Source: Pseudonocardiales bacterium
GTDB lineage: Bacteria; Actinomycetota; Actinomycetes; Mycobacteriales; Jatrophihabitantaceae
Direction of reading: 5' to 3'
Assembly (NCBI GenBank): GCA_030840415.1
Contig: JAVEEO010000278.1
Location: 1-11,622, forward strand
Length of the DNA stretch: 11,622 bases
Made by a program: the position numbers and the translations under genes. Of the stretch, positions 1 through 8,535 are shown one piece after another (the stretch's first letter is position 1; the number at the start of each line of letters is the position of its first letter). The notes beneath the pieces were generated by a model, which was not told where the DNA came from, did not search any database, and worked only from the letters and a program-made list of their open reading frames with translations.

Positions 1-495
1 TGGCGGCTGGCCGAGCTGACCGTCAACTACCGCACCCCGGGCCGGATCCTCGAGGCGGCCACCGCGATGCTGGCGGAGTCGGGCATCGTCGCCACCGCGA
101 TGACCTCGGCACGTGAGGGCGACTGGCCGCCGACCGCCGAGCGGGTGACCGGCGACCTGCCGGCCGCGGTGGCCGGCGCGGTCGAGGCGGAGTTGGCAAT
201 GCTGGGGGAGGGGCGGCTGGCGGTGATCGCCGCCGCCTCGGCCCAGCCCGGACTCGCCGACGTGCTCGGCGGGCTGGCCGGCGCCGATGAGCGGCTGGTG
301 CTGCTGACGCCGGCCCAGTCCAAGGGGCTGGAGTTCGACGTGGTGGTGCTGGTGGAGCCGGCCGCGATCCTCACCGGCTCGGTCCGCGGCGCCAGCGACC
401 TGTACGTGGCGATGTCGCGCTGCACCCAGCGGTTGCGCATCCTGCACCGCGAGCCGCTGCTCGCCGCGCTGGCCGGGTTGCCCGGCCCCGAATAG
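1..495 (+). CDS. helD: HelD/UvrD-like SF1 helicase, C-terminal part (5' end outside window)
   Basis: This is the last 164 codons of a superfamily 1 ATPase; the frame is open from base 1. Three C-terminal helicase motifs are visible. NYRTP (visible residues 9-13) matches motif IV. TPAQSKGLEFDVVVL (from residue 103) matches motif V. DLYVAMSRCTQRLRILH (from residue 133), with Arg140, matches motif VI. The wording 'RG..DLYVA.SR.TQRL' is typical of the actinobacterial HelD/HelR group, which binds RNA polymerase and removes it from DNA or from rifamycin, rather than of UvrD or PcrA. The Walker A region and the RNA-polymerase-contacting arms lie outside the window, so HelD versus another UvrD-family protein is an inference from the C-terminus. 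The gene is convergent with the Rpf-like gene and is followed directly by a strong hairpin. Confidence 0.8.
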   Translation, partial: WRLAELTVNYRTPGRILEAATAMLAESGIVATAMTSAREGDWPPTAERVTGDLPAAVAGAVEAELAMLGEGRLAVIAAASAQPGLADVLGGLAGADERLVLLTPAQSKGLEFDVVVLVEPAAILTGSVRGASDLYVAMSRCTQRLRILHREPLLAALAGLPGPE

Positions 496-498
496 CGG

Positions 499-541
499 CC
501 GGCCCGCGGCGACCCCTCGTCCAGGGGCCGCCGCGGGCCGG
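499..541 (+). terminator. Strong hairpin after the helicase gene
   Basis: Arms 499-517 and 523-541 pair over 19 positions with one mismatch (A512 against C528) around a 5-nt loop. The outer 13 bp (CCGGCCCGCGGCG with its complement) are uninterrupted. It begins four bases after the helicase stop codon. There is no T-tract after it, as is common for actinobacterial hairpin terminators. It could also act on transcripts arriving from the opposite strand. Confidence 0.75.
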
Positions 542-548
542 ATCGGCT

Positions 549-1489
<941 letters not shown>

Positions 1490-1543
1490 CTAACCGACGC
1501 GGTGCCCGACGCCAGCGCCTGCGGCCGGGTCTGTGCACAAGTA

Positions 1544-2242
1544 TCACTTCAGCTGGCCGACGCCGTAGGAGATCACCAGCACCGACAGCACCAGGGCCGA
1601 CACCGACTCCACCGCCATCAGCATCTTGGCCCGCGGCGACAGCGGCATGGTGTCGGTGGGGCTGAACGCCGAGGAATTGGTCACCGAGACGTAGAGGTAG
1701 TCGATGAAGCCCGGTGCCCAGCCGGACTTCTGCGAGGACCGCTTGGCGACCTCGTAGATGGCGTCGTGGTCCTCGTCCTGCGGAAACCGGAAGTCGGCGA
1801 TCGGCAGCCGTGGCCGGGCGATCTGGGTGCGGCTCACCGGGCCGCCCCGGTCCAGCTCCCAGTAGGCCAGCGCGAACACCAGGACGTTGGTGAGCCAGAC
1901 CTGGCCGGCGGCCAGCAACAGGGTGGTGGCCTCGTCCTTGCCGCTGCCGCCCACCAGCTCCCGGATCAGCAGCACCTCCGCGACCGCGTTGCTGGCCGCG
2001 ATCAGCAGCACCAGGACGATCGCCAGCCGGCGCAGGCCGCGGTTGCCCCGGGTCATCCGGCGCGGGTTGGCCGCCACCAGCGGTACGAAGAGCAACAGCT
2101 CGAGCACCGGGACGACGTACCGAGGCCCGAGCAGCAGCTTGTTGGGCAGCAGGGCGTAGAGGGCGATCGCGATCAGGACCGCGAGGGCGGCCGGCAGCCG
2201 GGGCTCGCCCGGGTGGAGCTGGTGCTTGCGCTCGATGGCCAC
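1544..2242 (-). CDS. Multi-pass membrane protein with degenerate ion-channel-like pore region
   Basis: About 232 residues. Hydrophobic segments lie near residues 17-32, 42-57, 71-92 and 106-129. A soluble stretch follows with ELDRGGP and a motif around FRFPQDED, then FIDYLYVSVTNSSAFSPTD (179-197) and a last membrane segment at about 205-228. The spacing of this end (re-entrant-like stretch, '..PLSPRAK', long hydrophobic helix) resembles the pore loop and second helix of two-TM potassium channels, but the filter TxGYGD is replaced by TNSSAFSPTD. Similar proteins are usually annotated as hypothetical integral membrane proteins in actinobacteria; potassium transport is not shown. The start is uncertain: a GTG at 2242 precedes a sensible N-terminus, while another in-frame GTG at 2287 adds 15 residues; neither has a clear ribosome binding site. 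It lies on the same strand upstream of the c-di-AMP riboswitch. Confidence 0.75.
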   Translation of the reverse strand: MAIERKHQLHPGEPRLPAALAVLIAIALYALLPNKLLLGPRYVVPVLELLLFVPLVAANPRRMTRGNRGLRRLAIVLVLLIAASNAVAEVLLIRELVGGSGKDEATTLLLAAGQVWLTNVLVFALAYWELDRGGPVSRTQIARPRLPIADFRFPQDEDHDAIYEVAKRSSQKSGWAPGFIDYLYVSVTNSSAFSPTDTMPLSPRAKMLMAVESVSALVLSVLVISYGVGQLK

Positions 2243-2370
2243 ACCGACAATTGATAGGGCATCGCAGCCGTCGGAGCGGGGAGGCACTCGGTCGGTGTGT
2301 CCGGGCTGCGGTTGTTGTCGGGTCGGCAGGCGCGGCTTGCCAGCGGTGGCCGGCGCTCAGGTCCGCTGCC

Positions 2371-2376
2371 TAAGGT
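2371..2376 (+). promoter_or_regulatory. -10 box, leaderless start of the DUF4126 gene
   Basis: TAAGGT fits the actinobacterial TAnnnT -10 consensus and ends 6 nt before the ATG at 2383. No convincing -35 was seen. The GCAGGG in between is too close to the ATG to serve as a normal Shine-Dalgarno, so a leaderless mRNA is likely. Confidence 0.5.
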
Positions 2377-2382
2377 GCAGGG

Positions 2383-2832
2383 ATGGCTACCCTTTCCCGC
2401 GCCGTCCTGCTCGGCCTGGCCAGCGGCGGGCGCAGCACCGCCGGCCTGACCGCACTGGCCCTGACCAACCCCTCGTCCGCCGGAGCGCTGGCCAACCGGT
2501 GGACCCGCCGGCTGGCCGGCACCGCGGCCGCCGGCGAGCTGGTGGGCGACAAGTTGCCCCAGACCCCGAGCCGGCTGGAACCGCAGGGGCTGGTGCCGCG
2601 GCTGGCGCTGGGCACCGCGGCCGGCGCGATCCTCACCCGCCGCGAGGGTGCCGGCCCGGCACGGACGGTGCTGGCCGGCGCGCTGGGGCTGCTCGGCGCC
2701 GCCGCCGGCAGCCGGCTGGGCGCGTCCTGGCGGCAGCAGGCGAGCCGGCGCTTCGGCCAGGACCTGCCCGGCGCGCTGATCGAGGACGCCGTCTGGCTGG
2801 GAGTGGCCCGCTACGCCAGCCGGCCGCGTTAG
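2383..2832 (+). CDS. DUF4126-like small membrane protein
   Basis: 149 residues, rich in Ala, Gly and Leu. The pattern matches DUF4126 proteins: an N-terminal stretch (about 5-28) containing 'GLASGGRSTAGLTAL', a polar middle with 'ELVGDKLPQTPSRLEPQGLVPRL' (about 51-74), then 'AGAILTRREG' and a hydrophobic glycine-rich helix (about 92-108). The conserved 'GE..GDKLP..P.R' stretch is the best family mark. The molecular function of the family is unknown. The ATG at 2383 was chosen for the -10 box just upstream and because the conserved region begins within a few residues. It ends 23 bp from the end of the convergent MarP-type gene, with no strong terminator between them. Confidence 0.8.
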   Translation: MATLSRAVLLGLASGGRSTAGLTALALTNPSSAGALANRWTRRLAGTAAAGELVGDKLPQTPSRLEPQGLVPRLALGTAAGAILTRREGAGPARTVLAGALGLLGAAAGSRLGASWRQQASRRFGQDLPGALIEDAVWLGVARYASRPR

Positions 2833-2855
2833 TCGAGGCCGTCGCGGCTGGGGAC

Positions 2856-4082
2856 TCAGTCGCAGCCCTGGGTGCTGACCGCGGCGCTCGCGGTCCGGCC
2901 GGCCTGCAGGTCGGCGGCCACCTCGGCCGCGGTGAGCACGTACCCGACCGCTGCCTGGTCGACGCTGGCGGCGAACACCACGCCGTACACCTCGCCGCCG
3001 CTGCTCAGCAGCGGGCCGCCTGAATTGCCCGGCCGCACCCGGCCGCGCACCGTGTAGACCTGCCGGGTGACGGTGCGGTTCTGGTAGATGTTCGGGCCGG
3101 TTACCTTGGTACGGGCCGCGATCCGGGCCGGCTCGGCGGTGAACGGGCCGTTCTCCGGGTACCCGGCCACCACCGCCGCGGCACCGCTGGCCGCCGGGCC
3201 GGCCATGGTCAACGGCCGCCGGTTCAGCCCCGGCACCACCAGCACCGCGATGTCCCGGTTGGGGTCGTACAGCACCACCCGGCCGGCCAGCGGGCTGCCG
3301 CCCGGCGCGCTGACCCGGGGGTTGGTGACCCCGGCCAGCACGTGCGCGTTGGTCACCACCCGGTCGGCGGCGAAGACGAAGCCGGTGCCCTCGATGGCCC
3401 GGCGGCAGGACGGCGCCTCCCCGGTGATCTTGACGATCGAGGAGCCGGCCACCCGGATCGCGGCCGGCACCACGGCCGGGTCCGGAGCGGCCACCGACGG
3501 GGCCAGCAGGGTCGCGAACGGGCCGGACACCGCCGGCAGGTCGTGCTGCTGCAGCTGCCGCAGCAGGCTGGACACCACCCGCTGCCCCTGGCCGGGCACC
3601 GCCCGGTCGATGGTCTGCAGCACCAGGCTGCGGTGGATCTGGCGCGCCAGGGCCGGAGCCGGCGCGTAGGCCAGCGCCAGCGCCAGCAGCCAGGCCAGCG
3701 CCAGCAGGGTGCCGACCGAGATCACCGCACCGCCAGCGCCGTCCACCGGGCCGAGCGGGGTCCGGGCGATCTGGGCGCGCAGCCGGCCGCCGATCGCCTG
3801 CCCGATCAGGTGGCCGATGGTGGCCACGGCCAGCACCACGATCAGGGTGACCACCCGCTGGCCGAGCGCCTGGTCGGCGGTGCCGGCGTCGCTGGGTGCC
3901 TTGAGCAGCGCCCGGCCCAGCGCGGGCGCGACCTGGACGCCGATCGCGGCGCCGGCCAGGAACCCGGCGAAGGAGGTGACCGAGCAGATCAGCCCGCGCC
4001 GGTAGCCGCCCAGCGCGGACAGCACCGCCAGCGCGATCAGCACCAGGTCGAGCAGGTCACCATGCATCAGGGCATCGTCCAC
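2856..4082 (-). CDS. marP: MarP-type membrane-anchored serine protease (CvpA anchor + trypsin-like domain)
   Basis: 408 residues. The first 150 or so form a CvpA-like anchor with hydrophobic segments near 9-26, 33-52, 76-98 and 116-140. An extracytoplasmic linker leads to a chymotrypsin-fold protease (about 205-400). The triad is visible as His247 in VVTNAHVLAG, Asp277 in DPNRDIAVLVV and Ser354 in PGNSGGPLL. Cys226 (just before GTGFVFA) and Cys407 at the extreme C-terminus match in spacing the two cysteines that form the regulatory disulfide in Mycobacterium tuberculosis MarP (Rv3671c), a protease needed for acid and oxidative stress tolerance. All key residues are present, so it should be active. 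The start is GTG 4082, with GAAAGGTAGG upstream; a second in-frame start, ATG 4067, is possible. It is divergent from the YajO-like reductase. Confidence 0.92.
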   Translation of the reverse strand: MDDALMHGDLLDLVLIALAVLSALGGYRRGLICSVTSFAGFLAGAAIGVQVAPALGRALLKAPSDAGTADQALGQRVVTLIVVLAVATIGHLIGQAIGGRLRAQIARTPLGPVDGAGGAVISVGTLLALAWLLALALAYAPAPALARQIHRSLVLQTIDRAVPGQGQRVVSSLLRQLQQHDLPAVSGPFATLLAPSVAAPDPAVVPAAIRVAGSSIVKITGEAPSCRRAIEGTGFVFAADRVVTNAHVLAGVTNPRVSAPGGSPLAGRVVLYDPNRDIAVLVVPGLNRRPLTMAGPAASGAAAVVAGYPENGPFTAEPARIAARTKVTGPNIYQNRTVTRQVYTVRGRVRPGNSGGPLLSSGGEVYGVVFAASVDQAAVGYVLTAAEVAADLQAGRTASAAVSTQGCD

Positions 4083-4166
4083 TACCTACCTTTCGGCTCG
4101 TCGGCCGACCAGCCGAGCCTTTCCCGGCGGGTCATCCCGCACCGCCGCGCCTGGCAGGCCGGGGCC

Positions 4167-4172
4167 TATCGT
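4167..4172 (+). promoter_or_regulatory. -10 box, leaderless start of the YajO-like gene
   Basis: TATCGT fits TAnnnT and ends 7 nt before the ATG at 4180. The GAAGG that follows is one base from the ATG, too close for a normal ribosome binding site. The 97-bp divergent gap to the MarP-type gene shows no other clear structure. Confidence 0.5.
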
Positions 4173-4179
4173 CGAAGGC

Positions 4180-5151
4180 ATGGACTACACCAAACTCGGC
4201 TCGACCGGCCTGGACATCTCGCGCATCTGCCTGGGCTGCATGAGCTTCGGCGTCCCCGAGCGCGGCAATCACGAGTGGACGCTCGACGAGGACGCCAGCC
4301 GGCCGCTGATCCGGCAGGCGCTGGAGGCCGGCATCAACTTCTTCGACACCGCCTACGTCTACTCCGATGGCACCAGCGAGGAGATCGTCGGCCGGGCGCT
4401 GCGTGAGTTCGCCGACCGGGACCAGATCGTGCTGGCCACCAAGGTGCACGGCCGGATCCGTCCGGGACCGAACGGCGCGGGGCTGTCGCGCAAGGCGATC
4501 CTGGCCGAGCTGGACGCCAGCCTGCGCCGGCTCGGGGTGGACTACGTCGACCTGTACCAGATCCACCGCTGGGACGACCGCACCCCGATCGCCGAGACCA
4601 TGCAGGCGCTGCACGACGCGGTGCGGGCCGGCAAGGTGCGCTATCTCGGTGCCTCGTCGATGTACGCCTGGCAGTTCGCCAAGGCCCAGTACCTGGCCGA
4701 GCGGCATGGCTGGACGCCGTTCGTGACCATGCAGAACCACTACAACCTGCTCTACCGCGAGGAGGAGCGCGAGATGCTGCCGCTGTGCGCCGACCTCGGC
4801 GTCGGGGCGATCCCGTGGAGCCCGCTGGCCCGCGGCCGGCTAACCCGCGACTGGGACGCCAGCAGCGCGCGCAGCGAGACCGACGAGTTCGGCAAGACCC
4901 TGTACCTGGACTCGGACCGTCAGATCGTCGAGCGGGTGGCCGAGGTTGCTTCGGCGCGCGGCGTGCCGCGGGCCCAGGTCGCGCTGGCCTGGGTGCTGCG
5001 CAACCCGGTGGTCAGCGCGCCGATCGTGGGGGTCACCAAGGCTTCGCACTTGTCCGACGCCGTGGCCGCGCTGGACGTGTCGCTGACCGACGACGAGGTG
5101 GACGCGCTGGAGAGCGGCTACCAGCCGCACCCGATTGCCGGCTTCCGGTGA
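4180..5151 (+). CDS. yajO: Aldo/keto reductase, YajO-like
   Basis: 323 residues, the full length of an NADPH-dependent aldo/keto reductase barrel. The catalytic tetrad is visible: Asp56 and Tyr61 in FFDTAYVY, Lys88 in ATKVH and His129 in YQIHRWD. Stretches such as 'RGNHEWTL', 'HYNLLYREEEREMLPLC', 'IPWSPLARGRLTR' and the C-terminal 'PHPIAGF' closely follow E. coli YajO, a member associated with 1-deoxyxylulose-5-phosphate formation and with reduction of various aldehydes. The comparison is from memory, not an alignment, and the physiological substrate here is unknown. It is transcribed alone, divergent from the MarP-type gene and convergent with the unknown gene to its right. Confidence 0.92.
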   Translation: MDYTKLGSTGLDISRICLGCMSFGVPERGNHEWTLDEDASRPLIRQALEAGINFFDTAYVYSDGTSEEIVGRALREFADRDQIVLATKVHGRIRPGPNGAGLSRKAILAELDASLRRLGVDYVDLYQIHRWDDRTPIAETMQALHDAVRAGKVRYLGASSMYAWQFAKAQYLAERHGWTPFVTMQNHYNLLYREEEREMLPLCADLGVGAIPWSPLARGRLTRDWDASSARSETDEFGKTLYLDSDRQIVERVAEVASARGVPRAQVALAWVLRNPVVSAPIVGVTKASHLSDAVAALDVSLTDDEVDALESGYQPHPIAGFR

Positions 5152-5179
5152 AGCTGAAGCCGGCAGCCGCGACCATCGT

Positions 5180-5219
5180 GCCCGGCAGGCGTCACCGGCC
5201 GAGCGCCGGCCTGCCCGGC
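5180..5219. terminator. Possible bidirectional hairpin between convergent genes
   Basis: Imperfect inverted repeat: GGCAGG near 5184-5189 faces CCTGCC near 5210-5215, and CCGGC-CGAGC-GCCGG forms the tip (5195-5209), with an unpaired CGTCA bulge on the left arm. It lies 29 bp after the YajO-like stop and covers the stop codon (5192-5194) of the leftward gene, a plausible place for shared termination. No T-tract. Confidence 0.4.
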
Positions 5220-5908
5220 TGCGAGTGCCTCATCTGCGTGCTGAAGACCTTCGTGAACTCGGCAGATATCTCTGGATCAAGGATCGAGGGGTGCGCCTTC
5301 AGCGTCGGAGCGATGCGGTCTGCGAACTGCTGAACAGTCAACTGCTCTGGCGCGGCGCCAGCTTCGATCCGGGCGTTGGCCAGCATCCGACGCTGCTCGT
5401 CCGCGAAATCACCGGCGGCCAGCATTGCCCGATAGCGCGCTGCCCACTCGGCACTGGTCATGGTGATCCCGGGGTGCACGACCGCTATCTCCACTCCCGT
5501 GGCCGACGCTATGAACGAGGCCTGGTTCATGGGAAGTGGTGCGGCAACAACAGCAGCCTCGTGCTTCGTTCTGCGCCACGGCAGTCGGGCCCACGCAGAC
5601 CGCAGCATCAGTGCGCCCTTGGCATCCCACCATCCCTTGACCAATGGCGCCGCGATCTCGGCAAGCAGGATGCCGATGGCGATGTAGTTGGCGGTTGCCG
5701 CGGCGCGCTCCTCGTCCGTCAGCCCACCCGGCGGGTCGACCACGAACACCGTCGAGTAGACAGGGCTGGTTTCGTCCACCCGTTGCCAAGTCGCATGCCC
5801 CTTGAGCTCGTTCGTTTCATCGTCGAAGAGGTGGCCGACGTAAGCACCGGGCATCTGGTGCGAGTCTCCGAGGTGCTGTCCCTCAGGGACGTGGGGCTGG
5901 TAGAGCAT
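5192..5908 (-). CDS. Unrecognised protein of 238 residues (lower-GC islet)
   Basis: I do not recognise this protein. It starts MLYQPHVPEGQ and has a short moderately hydrophobic stretch at about 71-93 (ANYIAIGILLAEIAAPLVKGWW) that could be one membrane helix. A basic patch follows (WRRTKHE, 111-117), then an Ala-rich helical C-terminal half with 'TSAEWAARYRAMLAAGDFADEQRRMLANARIEA' split over residues 151-183. No catalytic motif or signal peptide stands out. GC content, especially at third positions, is visibly lower than in the neighbours, which suggests acquisition by transfer. The ATG at 5908 is supported by a TACCCT box ending 6 nt upstream. It is convergent with the YajO-like gene and follows the MFS gene on the same strand after a 165-bp gap with its own promoter, so it is probably transcribed alone. 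Confidence 0.75.
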   Translation of the reverse strand: MLYQPHVPEGQHLGDSHQMPGAYVGHLFDDETNELKGHATWQRVDETSPVYSTVFVVDPPGGLTDEERAAATANYIAIGILLAEIAAPLVKGWWDAKGALMLRSAWARLPWRRTKHEAAVVAAPLPMNQASFIASATGVEIAVVHPGITMTSAEWAARYRAMLAAGDFADEQRRMLANARIEAGAAPEQLTVQQFADRIAPTLKAHPSILDPEISAEFTKVFSTQMRHSQPGRPALGR

Positions 5909-5914
5909 TCAGGC

Positions 5915-5934
5915 AGGGTACCGACGGCCGTCGG
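5915..5934 (-). promoter_or_regulatory. -10 box with abutting 14-bp perfect palindrome
   Basis: Read leftward, TACCCT (5920-5915) fits TAnnnT and ends 6 nt before the ATG at 5908. Directly upstream is the perfect palindrome CCGACGGCCGTCGG (5921-5934), which fills most of the spacer between -10 and -35. A repressor bound here would block RNA polymerase. The protein that might bind is unknown, and the palindrome is all G/C except two positions, so chance is possible. Confidence 0.45.
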
Positions 5935-6073
5935 CAGTTTCTCAGCCGAGCTGCGGGTGGCAGCCCACGGATGAGTCGACGCCTCAGGCGAACCGCGGGT
6001 GGTCTCGCTGCCGTGGGCGCGTAACGAGGGCGGACAGAACTCGACACGTGTGGCGCCGGGGCTGTGGCAGGCG

Positions 6074-7411
6074 TCAGGTCGGGCTGGGTTCGGTGCGTCG
6101 GAGAGTTTCCGGTGCGCGGAATGCCACCCCGGCGGCGGCCAGCAGCACGGCAGTGGTCAGGGCGAAGCTGGCGGAGAACCCGGCGGTGTCGGCCAGCAGC
6201 CCGGCCAGCACCGGCCCCGTCAGGCTGCCCACGTCGCCGGCCATCTGGTAGGCCGCCACCACGGTGCCGCCCCGGCCGCCGGCCACGTCGCCGAGCATCG
6301 CGCCCGGCGCCACGTCCAGCAGGCCGCTGCCCAGCCCGAAGACGACCATGGCCACCAGGAAGATCGGCAGTGAGTGCGGCAGCACCAGCAGCGCGGTGCC
6401 GGCCGCGCTGCCCAGGCAGCCGGCCAGCAGCAGCGGCCGGCGGCCCCGGCGGTCGGCGAGCCGGCTGCCCAGGGTCAGGGTGGCGATGTTGCTCAGCGTG
6501 AAAACGGTCAGCCCGATGCCGGTCCAGATCGGCGACCGGTGCAGCGCCTCGACCACCAGCAGCGGCACCAGCGCCGACCGGGTGCCGACCGCCGCCCAGT
6601 TGTCGGCCAGGTTGACCAGCGCGGCGGCCCGGAACGCCGGCAACCGGACGGCCTCCCGGATGGTCAGCAGCGCCTGGGCGGCCGGCTTGTCGCCGGTGCC
6701 GTGCCGTCCGGCCCGGCGAGGCAGCAGCGCCAGCCCGACCGCGCCGGCCGCGGCCAGCGTCCCGGCGTACAGGAAGAACGGGGCGCGCAGCGACCAACCG
6801 GTCACCAGCCCGCCGAGTCCGGGCCCGGCGATGCCGCCGAGCAGGAAGCCGCCGCTGAACGCGCCCATCGACCGGCCGCGCTGCCCCGAGGTCGTGACGC
6901 CCAGCAGCAACGAGCTCGCGCTCACCGAGAACATCGCCGAGCCGATCCCGCCGACGCCGCGCAGCGTCAGCAGCTGGCCGTAGTTGGCCGACAGTCCCGC
7001 CAGCGCGCTGCTCACCGCGACGATGGTGATGCCGGTGCCCAGCACCACCCGCTCGCCCAGCCGGTTCACCAGCCGTCCGCAGCCCAGCGCCGAGACCAGC
7101 CGCATCAGCGCGAAAGCGCTGATCACCGCGCCGGCCGCGGTGCGCGAGACCCCGAAGCTGCGGGCGAAGACCGGGATCGCCGGCGCCACGATTCCGAAGC
7201 CGGCGGCCACGAAGAACGCCACCGCCGACAGCACCGCGACCTCGACCGGCAGCCCGCGCAGCGGCCCGCGCCCGATCAGCGTCCGGGACGGCTGCTCGTC
7301 CGGCTCGACCGGTTCCACCAACGCGGGCAGTTCGGTGACGGCCGCCTCGGTAGGATCGATCGGGTCCGGGCCGATGTCCGGGTTGGCGTGCGGCGGCTGA
7401 GGAGAAGGCAC
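6074..7411 (-). CDS. MFS transporter, 12-TM drug-efflux type
   Basis: 445 residues. A Pro/Glu-rich cytoplasmic tail (1-52) precedes twelve hydrophobic segments, the first at about 57-80. Motif A of the major facilitator superfamily is seen after the second helix (GRLVNRLGERVVL, 112-124, with Asn at the usual Asp position) and repeated in the second half (GSRLADRRGRRPLLL, 315-329). A glycine-rich segment (SGGFLLGGIAGPGLGG, 186-201) resembles the antiporter motif C. Proton-driven export of a small molecule is the usual role; the substrate is unknown. The start is taken as GTG 7411; CATGCT lies 6 nt upstream, close to the TAnnnT box of other genes here. It follows the second aldo/keto reductase by 63 bp on the same strand and may share its transcript. 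Confidence 0.9.
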   Translation of the reverse strand: MPSPQPPHANPDIGPDPIDPTEAAVTELPALVEPVEPDEQPSRTLIGRGPLRGLPVEVAVLSAVAFFVAAGFGIVAPAIPVFARSFGVSRTAAGAVISAFALMRLVSALGCGRLVNRLGERVVLGTGITIVAVSSALAGLSANYGQLLTLRGVGGIGSAMFSVSASSLLLGVTTSGQRGRSMGAFSGGFLLGGIAGPGLGGLVTGWSLRAPFFLYAGTLAAAGAVGLALLPRRAGRHGTGDKPAAQALLTIREAVRLPAFRAAALVNLADNWAAVGTRSALVPLLVVEALHRSPIWTGIGLTVFTLSNIATLTLGSRLADRRGRRPLLLAGCLGSAAGTALLVLPHSLPIFLVAMVVFGLGSGLLDVAPGAMLGDVAGGRGGTVVAAYQMAGDVGSLTGPVLAGLLADTAGFSASFALTTAVLLAAAGVAFRAPETLRRTEPSPT

Positions 7412-7474
7412 CGGCCCAGCATGCCCGACGGCCCTCGACCCGACATCAGTCAGGGATGCCCGAAACGAGCTCGG

Positions 7475-8458
7475 TCACCAGCGGTGGTGGACCTGCGGCC
7501 GGATCGCCCGGTCGTAGAGCGACCGGATGGCGGCCACCGTCTCGTCCGGCAGCGGGGGCAGCGCCGCCGCCTCGGCGTTGGCGCGAGCCTGCTCCGGGGT
7601 GCGGGCGCCGGGGATCACCGTGGTGACCCCCGGCTGGTCGATTACCCAGCGCAGCGCGGCAGCGGCGGGGGAGGCGTCCGGGCCGACCAGCTTCGCGAAC
7701 TCGATGGCAGCCTCCACGCCGGAGTCGAAGTCCACCCCGGCGAACGTCTCGCCGACGTCGAAGGCGGCACCGCTGCGGTTGTAGTTGCGGTGGTCGTCGG
7801 CGGCGAACTCGGTGTCGTGCCGGTACTTGCCCGACAGCAGGCCAGACGCCAGTGGCACCCTGGCGATGATGCCCACCTCCGCGGCGCGGGCCGCGGGCAG
7901 CACCTCGTCCAGCGGCTTCTGCCGGAACGCGTTGAGGATGATCTGCACGCTCACCACGCCGGGACGGGCGATCGCGGTCAGGGCCTCGGCACAGGTCTCG
8001 ACGCTGACGCCGTACCCGGCGATCCGCTGCTCGCCGACCAGGGTGTCCAGGGCGTCGAACACCTGGTCGTCGGAGTAGACCGCGGTCGGCGGGCAGTGCA
8101 GCTGCACCAGGTCGAGGGTGTCGACGCCGAGGTTGGCGCGGGACCGGTCGGTCCAGGCCCGGAAGTTGTCCAGCGTGTAGTTGCCGGGCACCTGCTCGAC
8201 CCGCCGGCCCATCTTGGTGGCCACGGTCAGGGCGAGCTCCGGATTGGCCTTGCGGAAGGCGCGGATGGTCTGCTCGCTGCGGCCGTCGCCGTAGACGTCG
8301 GCGGTGTCGAAGAAGGTCACACCGGCCGCGACCGCGGCGTCGAGGACGGCGAGGGCCTGGTCGTCGTCCACGGCACCCCAGTCGGCACCGAGCTGCCAGG
8401 TGCCGAGACCGATCACGGAGACGGGCCGGTCGAGCTTGTTCAGTACGCGAGTCTGCAT
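7475..8458 (-). CDS. Aldo/keto reductase (second, distinct family member)
   Basis: 327 residues. The tetrad is Asp51 and Tyr56 (FFDTADVYGDGRSE), Lys82 (VATKMGRR) and His121 (LVQLHCPP). The protein has the stretches 'PVSVIGLGTWQLGADWG', 'NYTLDNFRAWTDRSRANLG' and a C-terminal 'VHHRW', features of a conserved actinobacterial group with no assigned substrate. It is clearly different from the YajO-like protein at 4180. The ATG at 8458 was chosen because GLGTWQLG starts at the normal distance; the frame continues upstream but has no family similarity there. GGAGG lies one base before the ATG and TAAGTG 7 nt before it, so the initiation mode is unclear. It is divergent from moeA, with 77 bp between the start codons. 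Confidence 0.92.
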   Translation of the reverse strand: MQTRVLNKLDRPVSVIGLGTWQLGADWGAVDDDQALAVLDAAVAAGVTFFDTADVYGDGRSEQTIRAFRKANPELALTVATKMGRRVEQVPGNYTLDNFRAWTDRSRANLGVDTLDLVQLHCPPTAVYSDDQVFDALDTLVGEQRIAGYGVSVETCAEALTAIARPGVVSVQIILNAFRQKPLDEVLPAARAAEVGIIARVPLASGLLSGKYRHDTEFAADDHRNYNRSGAAFDVGETFAGVDFDSGVEAAIEFAKLVGPDASPAAAALRWVIDQPGVTTVIPGARTPEQARANAEAAALPPLPDETVAAIRSLYDRAIRPQVHHRW

Positions 8459-8477
8459 ACCTCCACACTTACTCCGG

Positions 8478-8489
8478 CCGCAATGGCGG
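8478..8489. promoter_or_regulatory. Candidate operator between reductase and moeA (near-copy of the HTH-TOBE gene palindrome)
   Basis: CCGCAATGGCGG differs by one base from the perfect palindrome CCGCAATTGCGG at 10694-10705 in front of the HTH-TOBE regulator gene. It lies 20 bp upstream of the reductase ATG and about 50 bp upstream of the moeA GTG. A shared regulator is inferred from this pair only. Confidence 0.4.
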
Positions 8490-8523
8490 CACGTAGCGGG
8501 GCGGAAGGCGGCGCCGCCCGTCG

Positions 8524-8529
8524 TAAGGT
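8524..8529 (+). promoter_or_regulatory. -10 box, leaderless start of moeA
   Basis: TAAGGT ends exactly 6 nt before the GTG at 8536, and no Shine-Dalgarno is present. The same box and spacing occur before the DUF4126 gene. No -35 is evident. Confidence 0.5.
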
Positions 8530-8535
8530 GGGCCG

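Noticed and set aside
5963..6018. Inverted repeat GCCCACGG / CCGTGGGC and direct repeat GCGGGTGG between the unknown gene and the MFS gene
   Set aside because: Short, widely spaced and purely GC-rich; no convincing hairpin or regulatory position.
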